26,443 bases of DNA from JALOOE01 sp964423545 (lineage in GTDB: Bacteria > Chloroflexota > Anaerolineae > CG2-30-64-16), in assembly GCA_964423545.1 (NCBI GenBank), contig CAYRFV010000045.1:1-26443 (forward strand). The letters are read 5' to 3'. Made by a program: the position numbers and the translations under genes. The notes under the pieces were generated by a model. The model had not been told where the DNA came from. It worked only from the letters and a program-made list of their open reading frames with translations, and did no database searches. Shown piece after piece: positions 22,836 to 26,443 of this stretch (position 1 is its first letter; the number at the start of each line of letters is the position of its first letter).

Positions 22836-23969
22836 TCAATCGGTCGCCGAACCCATCGGTGCGCCTGTGGGATGCTTGCGCCGCATCATGTCCAGCGCCC
22901 TCGGCATCGCGACGGTGTATGCCCAATAGCCGGCCCGGCTGACCGGGTAATCCCAGGCGCCGATCCACGGCGTGAACTCGCCGCCAAAACCCTGTTTGAA
23001 GCGGTAGACCCCCCACATCGGATCGGACTCGTCCAGCACGTCCGGCGCGCCCCACCAGTCGTAGCGCGTGCAGCCGGCGGCCTTCGCCCATCGCAGCGCG
23101 GCCCACTGAAGCGCATGGTTCGGCATCAGGTCGCGGCTCTGGGCGGTGGAGGCGCCGTAGAAGTACCACGCGGTCGAGCCGTAACGAAACAGGAAGAGCC
23201 CGGCCACCGGCGCGCCCTCGACCTCCGCCAATAGAAGATGACCCAGGTCATCGGCCAGGAAGCGCTCCCAGATCGCCCGGTAGTAGTCGAACGGCCGCAC
23301 CAGGAAGCCGTCGCGGGCGCCGGTCTCCGCGTACATCGCGTAGAACGCCGGCAAATCCGCTGTGGCGCCGCTGCGCACGACCACCCCGCGACGCTCCGCC
23401 AGGCGGATGTTATAACGCCACTTAGGCTTCATGGCGGCCAGCAGCGCATCCTCATCGGGAGTCAGATCGCTGACCACGGTGTTCCGATACTGGATCTGTG
23501 CGGCAGACGGGCGCCAGCCGCGACCGCGCAGCATGGCGATGACGGCCTGGCCGGGATCGGAATCGGCGCGCACGTCAGGATCGATCTTGACGAAAAGCGC
23601 CCGGCCGCGGCGCGCGGCCGCCTCGATGCCGCCGAGCACGGCGGCCCCCAGGCGCGCATCGGACCAATCGAGGAGCGGCCCCTTCGGCACGTAGGCCACG
23701 GCAATCGGTGCGAGGCGGCTCAGCCGGCGAACGAGGATCGAGGCCGCCGCCAGGAAGGTGGGGTCATGCCAGAGCAGCCGCTGCGCCCGCCAGCCGGTCT
23801 GCGCCTTCAGCTCGCCCCAGGCCCAGCTCTGGAGGATGTGCGGCGAGGGCAGCGAAAGGAGCGCGGCATCCCAGATGGAAGCATCCGCAATGACCGAGGG
23901 GGCGGCTCTGCCTGCTCCCAGCCCCCCACTTCGCTCCGCCCCGCTTCGTGCGCTGTCCGGCCCCCGCAT
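22836..23969 (-). CDS. FemAB/FemX-like aminoacyltransferase (second of a tandem pair)
   Basis: Predicted peptidoglycan cross-bridge enzyme of the FemABX family, 377 residues with two GNAT-like halves. FemX-type enzymes use aminoacyl-tRNA to add residues to lipid II at the inner membrane face. Conserved blocks are HILQSWAWGELKAQTGW, VAYVPKGPLLDW, MKPKWRYNIRLAERRGV, TGARDGF, LMPNHALQWAALRWAKAAGC, YDWWGAPD and MWGVYRFKQGFGGEF. The start at 23969 overlaps the upstream paralogue's stop by one base (TGATG), which shows coupling; upstream in-frame codons would lie inside that paralogue. Between the start and the first conserved block is an extra Gly/Ala/Arg-rich segment of about 30 residues. The amino acid added cannot be predicted. 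Confidence 0.88.
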   Translation of the reverse strand: MRGPDSARSGAERSGGLGAGRAAPSVIADASIWDAALLSLPSPHILQSWAWGELKAQTGWRAQRLLWHDPTFLAAASILVRRLSRLAPIAVAYVPKGPLLDWSDARLGAAVLGGIEAAARRGRALFVKIDPDVRADSDPGQAVIAMLRGRGWRPSAAQIQYRNTVVSDLTPDEDALLAAMKPKWRYNIRLAERRGVVVRSGATADLPAFYAMYAETGARDGFLVRPFDYYRAIWERFLADDLGHLLLAEVEGAPVAGLFLFRYGSTAWYFYGASTAQSRDLMPNHALQWAALRWAKAAGCTRYDWWGAPDVLDESDPMWGVYRFKQGFGGEFTPWIGAWDYPVSRAGYWAYTVAMPRALDMMRRKHPTGAPMGSATD

Positions 23970-25033
23970 CAGTCGCTCTCCCGCGTACGCCAGCGCAGCG
24001 CGAGCCGGTACAGCGCGTAGTCGATGCGAGACAGCGGCATGTCCCATGCGCCGGTGTAGCGGACGATGCGGCCGCCAAAGCCCTGCTTAAAGCGGTAGAC
24101 GCCCCACAGGCCACCCTGGCCCCAGCTCTCCGGCTCCTGATAGGCATCCGGGGCCTCACCCACCTCATCGGGAACGCCCCACAGGTCGTAGGTCGTGCAG
24201 CCGCGCGCCCTGGCCCAACGCATCGCAGCCCACTGCACGGCGTGATTCGGCATCAGGTTGCGATCCTCGTCGCTCGATGCGCCCCACATGTACCACGCCA
24301 GCTTACCCAGCGAGAATACGGCGATGGCAGCCAACAGCCGCCCCTCATGCTCGGCCAGCAGCCAGGTCATCTCGCCGGACGCCGTGAACAATCCCGTCGC
24401 GGCGGTATGATACGCCAGATTGTGCACGCCGAAGCCATCACGGGCGCCGGTGACCTCCATCAAGGCCTGGATCGCGGGCAGGTCGGTGTCCGCGCCAGGA
24501 CGCACCGTCACCCCCTTGCGCTCGGCCAAGCGGATGTTATAGCGCCACTTCTGTTTCATGCGCGCCAGGATCGCCGCATCATCGCCGGTGAGGTCGATGT
24601 GGATGGTGCTGAGGGGCTGGACGCGCTGGGGACTGCGCCGGAAACCGGCCGCCGCCAGGGTCGCCGCGACCGCCGACGTGTCGGGCTGTTCGGGCTCGAC
24701 CTTGAGGATGCCGATGCGCCGCTTAAGGCAGGTCTCGCGCAGCACCACAAACAGTGCGCTGACGTGCTCGGCGTTCTCCCAGTCCACCACTGGCCCGCGC
24801 GGGACGTAGGCCAACCTGCCGCCCCACGGCAAGCGCCGCAGCAGGACGCTTGCGCCGCCGAGCAGCGGCTCTTTCAGCGCCGGGCCGGCCCGAAAGGGCA
24901 CGAAGAGTGACTCCCAGCCGAATGCCGTCTTCAGCCTGGCCCAACGGCTGGTCTGCAGGATGTGGCCGCTGGGGTGTCCGGCAACGAACGCATCCCAGGC
25001 GCTTTCGGCGAGAGAGAGGGTCGTATCCACCAT
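23969..25033 (-). CDS. FemAB/FemX-like aminoacyltransferase (first of a tandem pair)
   Basis: Paralogue of the following gene, 354 residues. It starts MVDTTLSLAESAWDAFVAGHP and reaches GHILQTSRWARLKTAFGW, then LAYVPRGPVVDW, MKQKWRYNIRLAERKGV, TGARDGFGVHNLAYH, LMPNHAVQWAAMRWARARGC, YDLWGVPDEVG and LWGVYRFKQGFGGRI. Relative to its partner it has about 10 extra residues between YDLWGVPDE and LWGVYRFK. The ATG at 25033 is chosen because family similarity begins soon after it; it has no ribosome site, and a TATAAT ends 9 bases upstream, so the mRNA may be nearly leaderless. Tandem Fem genes elsewhere add successive residues to the same bridge, which is a reasonable guess here. Confidence 0.88.
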   Translation of the reverse strand: MVDTTLSLAESAWDAFVAGHPSGHILQTSRWARLKTAFGWESLFVPFRAGPALKEPLLGGASVLLRRLPWGGRLAYVPRGPVVDWENAEHVSALFVVLRETCLKRRIGILKVEPEQPDTSAVAATLAAAGFRRSPQRVQPLSTIHIDLTGDDAAILARMKQKWRYNIRLAERKGVTVRPGADTDLPAIQALMEVTGARDGFGVHNLAYHTAATGLFTASGEMTWLLAEHEGRLLAAIAVFSLGKLAWYMWGASSDEDRNLMPNHAVQWAAMRWARARGCTTYDLWGVPDEVGEAPDAYQEPESWGQGGLWGVYRFKQGFGGRIVRYTGAWDMPLSRIDYALYRLALRWRTRESD

Positions 25034-25042
25034 GATGCGCCG

Positions 25043-25048
25043 ATTATA
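25043..25048 (-). promoter_or_regulatory. -10 element of the FemAB pair, almost at the start codon
   Basis: A perfect TATAAT on the minus strand lies 9 bases before the ATG at 25033. No good -35 is seen 16-18 bases upstream (TTCTGG at best). Predicted transcription begins only 2-3 bases before the start codon. Confidence 0.5.
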
Positions 25049-25097
25049 CCGCCTTTCGCCCGCGTCCAGAAAATGCGATATCGAGCGCGGACGAACT

Positions 25098-25126
25098 TTG
25101 ACAGGGAGTTGGCAGGGTGCTATGAT
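25098..25126 (+). promoter_or_regulatory. Near-consensus sigma-70 type promoter
   Basis: TTGACA (25098-25103), a 17-base spacer and TATGAT (25121-25126): a perfect -35 and a one-mismatch -10. Transcription would begin near 25133, giving a leader of about 32 bases to the gene at 25165. It is divergent from the FemAB promoter. Confidence 0.8.
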
Positions 25127-25164
25127 CGACGGCGTCTCTGACAGCATGCGCTTCCCGAGGTGGT

Positions 25165-25884
25165 ATGCAGGCGAACCTGGTGAACGGCTGGCGCGAGGTG
25201 TTGGCTCGCATCCTGGACGGCTTCGAGGCCGAGTACGGCCTGACTCCGGAGTGGCTGGTCAACCCTGACACGAACCGACGGCTGAAGCTGGACTACTATT
25301 TCCCGGAACTCTCAGTGGCGGTGCGCTTCGTCGGCCTGGAGGGGGCGACGCGCAAGCAGCGCAAGAGCGATGACGAGGTGCTGGCCGAAGCGTCCCGGGA
25401 AGAGGCGCGCGCGGCGGTCTGCAAGGCGCACGGTGTGGTGCTGATCAGCATCGACCCGGACGGCGATCCGCGCACGATGCTGCGCGGCATCGAATCCGGC
25501 CTGGCGCGCGCCTCCTCACAGCTGGCGCACAGCACGACCACACCGCATGCGCAGAAGCAAAAGCTGATGCCGATGCTCAGCCAGGCCCGGCGCCGGGCCG
25601 GCGAGTTCACAAACAAGCTGGCCGTGCCAGAGAAGCTCAACATCTATGCCGAGATGTGGTGGGATCGCCAGGCCAACCTGACCGCCGCCGCCCCTGCGAA
25701 AGTCGCACCATCAGCGCCGGAGTTTGAAGCCGGCATGGATGTCCATCACGAACGCTTTGGCCCGGGTCTCGTCACTGCGGTCGAGCCGGAAGATGGCGAC
25801 ACCAAGGTGACGGTGGATTTCGTCGAGGCGGGCGTGCGCAGCTTCTATGCCAGCCTGGTGGGAGGCAAGCTGACGCCGCGGTGA
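25165..25884 (+). CDS. Degenerate nuclease-like domain fused to a UvrD/PcrA-type C-terminal domain
   Basis: A 239-residue cytosolic protein, not assignable to a named gene. The N-terminal half resembles DUF559/Vsr-type PD-(D/E)xK nucleases: RRLKLDYYFPELSVAVRFVG matches the usual FDFYLPELNIAIEYDG pattern, followed by a helix and VVLISIDPD. Asp43 is kept, but the catalytic Glu position is Arg54 and the following DG is VG, so cleavage activity is doubtful. A linker of about 70 residues leads to GMDVHHERFGPGLVTAVEPE and VTVDFVEAGVRSFYASL, which matches the tudor-like tail of UvrD/PcrA helicases, a module that binds RNA polymerase. GAGG (25157-25160) sits 4 bases before the ATG. It has a strong promoter of its own and borders the candidate replication origin. 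A DNA- or polymerase-binding role is inference. Confidence 0.6.
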   Translation: MQANLVNGWREVLARILDGFEAEYGLTPEWLVNPDTNRRLKLDYYFPELSVAVRFVGLEGATRKQRKSDDEVLAEASREEARAAVCKAHGVVLISIDPDGDPRTMLRGIESGLARASSQLAHSTTTPHAQKQKLMPMLSQARRRAGEFTNKLAVPEKLNIYAEMWWDRQANLTAAAPAKVAPSAPEFEAGMDVHHERFGPGLVTAVEPEDGDTKVTVDFVEAGVRSFYASLVGGKLTPR

Positions 25885-25933
25885 TGCTCTCCGCGCACAG
25901 ACTGCCTGGATAACCCGGTGGACAACTCTGAGG

Positions 25934-25942
25934 TTATCCACA
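25934..25942 (+). promoter_or_regulatory. Perfect DnaA box
   Basis: TTATCCACA, an exact match to the DnaA box consensus. It lies 47 bases before the first AT-rich element. A divergent partner GTGGACAAC (25919-25927) forms an imperfect inverted repeat with it. Confidence 0.75.
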
Positions 25943-25989
25943 CCGCGGTCGCAAGCAAGCTCCCGGCACGCATGTGCTCACCGATTCAT

Positions 25990-26005
25990 CAAATAATATA
26001 TATTT
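25990..26005. repeat. AT-rich direct repeat, copy 1
   Basis: CAAATAATATATATTT, identical to the sequence at 26241-26256. It is followed by ACTAGATAGAC, similar to the sequence after copy 2. Candidate duplex unwinding element. Confidence 0.85.
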
Positions 26006-26097
26006 ACTAGATAGACGACCGCCCACCCCATCTGCTACTACCCCTGGACGCGGGACGCCCGAAAACGCCGACCGCCAGGATCGCCCAGCGCAGCGGG

Positions 26098-26106
26098 ATA
26101 TCCACA
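26098..26106 (+). promoter_or_regulatory. DnaA-box-like site (one mismatch)
   Basis: ATATCCACA differs from TTATCCACA only at the first base, and is on the same strand as the perfect box. Confidence 0.55.
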
Positions 26107-26203
26107 TCGCACTGCGCTGCCAGGAGCGTCGAAGCCACTACCTGTAGTGGGAATGAGGCGTCCCTGGGCAATATGCAGCGATCAGGCCGACGCGCGACAC
26201 CGG

Positions 26204-26212
26204 CTATCCACA
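26204..26212 (+). promoter_or_regulatory. DnaA-box-like site (one mismatch) with a weaker overlapping site
   Basis: CTATCCACA differs at the first base only. ATCTCCACA (26212-26220) follows directly with two mismatches. They precede the second AT-rich element by about 20-28 bases. Confidence 0.55.
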
Positions 26213-26240
26213 TCTCCACAGCGCCTATGACAACAATCTA

Positions 26241-26256
26241 CAAATAATATATATTT
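26241..26256. repeat. AT-rich direct repeat, copy 2
   Basis: Exact copy of the 16 bases at 25990-26005, 251 bases downstream, continuing as TTAAATTAGAC. Candidate second unwinding element. Confidence 0.85.
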
Positions 26257-26443
26257 TTAAATTAGACACGAGTGGCTGCGCGGTCGCTCCGCACGAGCGA
26301 ACAGGGAGCCGCGCCACGCCCCAACCAGCATGATATCGGAGAGAGCGTAACACGTTGGGGACAGGGCGCGAGTTGAGCCAACCGGCCAGCTAGCGTAACG
26401 GTTGTGCAATCAGAGCCTGATTCGTTGAAAACGGCTCAAAACT

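Larger units (their letters stand above)
25885..26443. other. Gene-free region, candidate replication origin (oriC)
   Basis: No convincing gene lies in these 559 bases. They hold one perfect DnaA box, two single-mismatch boxes and a weaker one on the same strand, and two AT-rich elements sharing 16 identical bases in an otherwise GC-rich stretch. This box-plus-AT-rich arrangement is what a bacterial origin unwinding region looks like. An inverted repeat CCACTAC/GTAGTGG (26135-26150) lies between the two AT elements. From 26257 to the window end I see nothing beyond a short TCGCTC/GAGCGA inverted repeat. A dnaA or dnaN gene just beyond the window would support the call. Confidence 0.5.

Noticed and set aside
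23948..24910. A 320-codon plus-strand open frame opposite the FemAB genes, and a similar one at 23238-24020
   Set aside because: Both mirror coding regions that carry the conserved FemAB blocks; their own sequence has no family features.
26007..26219. A 70-codon minus-strand frame in the origin-like region
   Set aside because: No ribosome site, no similarity, and it runs through the DnaA boxes; likely chance.
1..26443. tRNA, rRNA, CRISPR array, insertion sequence, riboswitch
   Set aside because: I found no repeat-spacer pattern, no tRNA arm signatures, no transposase or terminal inverted repeats, and no recognisable riboswitch core by reading; covariance-model and IS searches could not be run.

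Overview
This is a GC-rich window (about 60-65% GC by eye) from a draft assembly. It carries two 10-N gaps, at 292-301 and 17011-17020. The best taxonomic guess is Chloroflexota (Anaerolineae/Caldilineae-like): a holB-PSP1 pair next to a SpoVS-like gene, a GT4/GT28 envelope cluster, and tandem FemAB-type proteins, with no outer-membrane or sporulation genes. This assignment is inference; there is no rRNA or other marker gene in the window.

Layout. (1) 26-2509: DNA polymerase III delta prime (holB, split by a gap), a PSP1/RicT-like protein, and a convergent SpoVS-like protein. (2) 2544-10389, all plus strand: an M1-like lipoprotein peptidase, two GT4 glycosyltransferases, a polyprenyl-phosphate sugar-1-phosphate transferase, a GT28/MGDG-synthase-like glycosyltransferase, an OsmC-like protein and a membrane-anchored TlpA/ResA-type thioredoxin. 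(3) 10487-15042, plus strand: a tight five-gene sugar-phosphate cluster (GmhA-like SIS isomerase, ROK kinase, HAD phosphatase, a protein resembling the deoxyhypusine-synthase fold, and a PfkB/HldA-like kinase). (4) 15080-19070, minus strand: a peptide/oligosaccharide-type ABC transporter (binding protein, OppB-like, OppC-like) without ATPase genes, transcribed away from a Gfo/Idh/MocA oxidoreductase (19418-20722). (5) 20788-22782, minus strand and visibly more AT-rich: a type II restriction-modification operon (N4-cytosine-type methyltransferase, then an EcoO109I/PmeII-like endonuclease) beside a frameshifted Phd/YefM-type antitoxin relic with no toxin. (6) 22836-25033, minus strand: two tandem FemAB/FemX-like aminoacyltransferases. 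(7) 25165-25884: a small protein with a degenerate nuclease-like N-terminus and a UvrD/PcrA-type C-terminal domain, behind a near-consensus promoter. (8) 25885-26443: a gene-free stretch with a perfect DnaA box, two single-mismatch boxes and two copies of a 16-bp AT-rich element, a good candidate replication origin.

How the genes fit together. Regions 2 and 6 together look like cell-envelope construction: lipid-linked polysaccharide initiation and extension, glycolipid synthesis and peptidoglycan cross-bridge modification. Region 3 resembles the upper part of a nucleotide-heptose pathway (isomerase, kinase, phosphatase) but lacks an adenylyl/guanylyltransferase and an epimerase in the window, and contains an unexpected DHS-like protein. 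It is the best candidate here for an undescribed pathway. Region 4 could feed sugars or peptides to the oxidoreductase or to region 3, but that is only a neighbourhood argument. The other notable signals are a C-box-like promoter on the restriction-modification operon without a controller gene, and the candidate origin.
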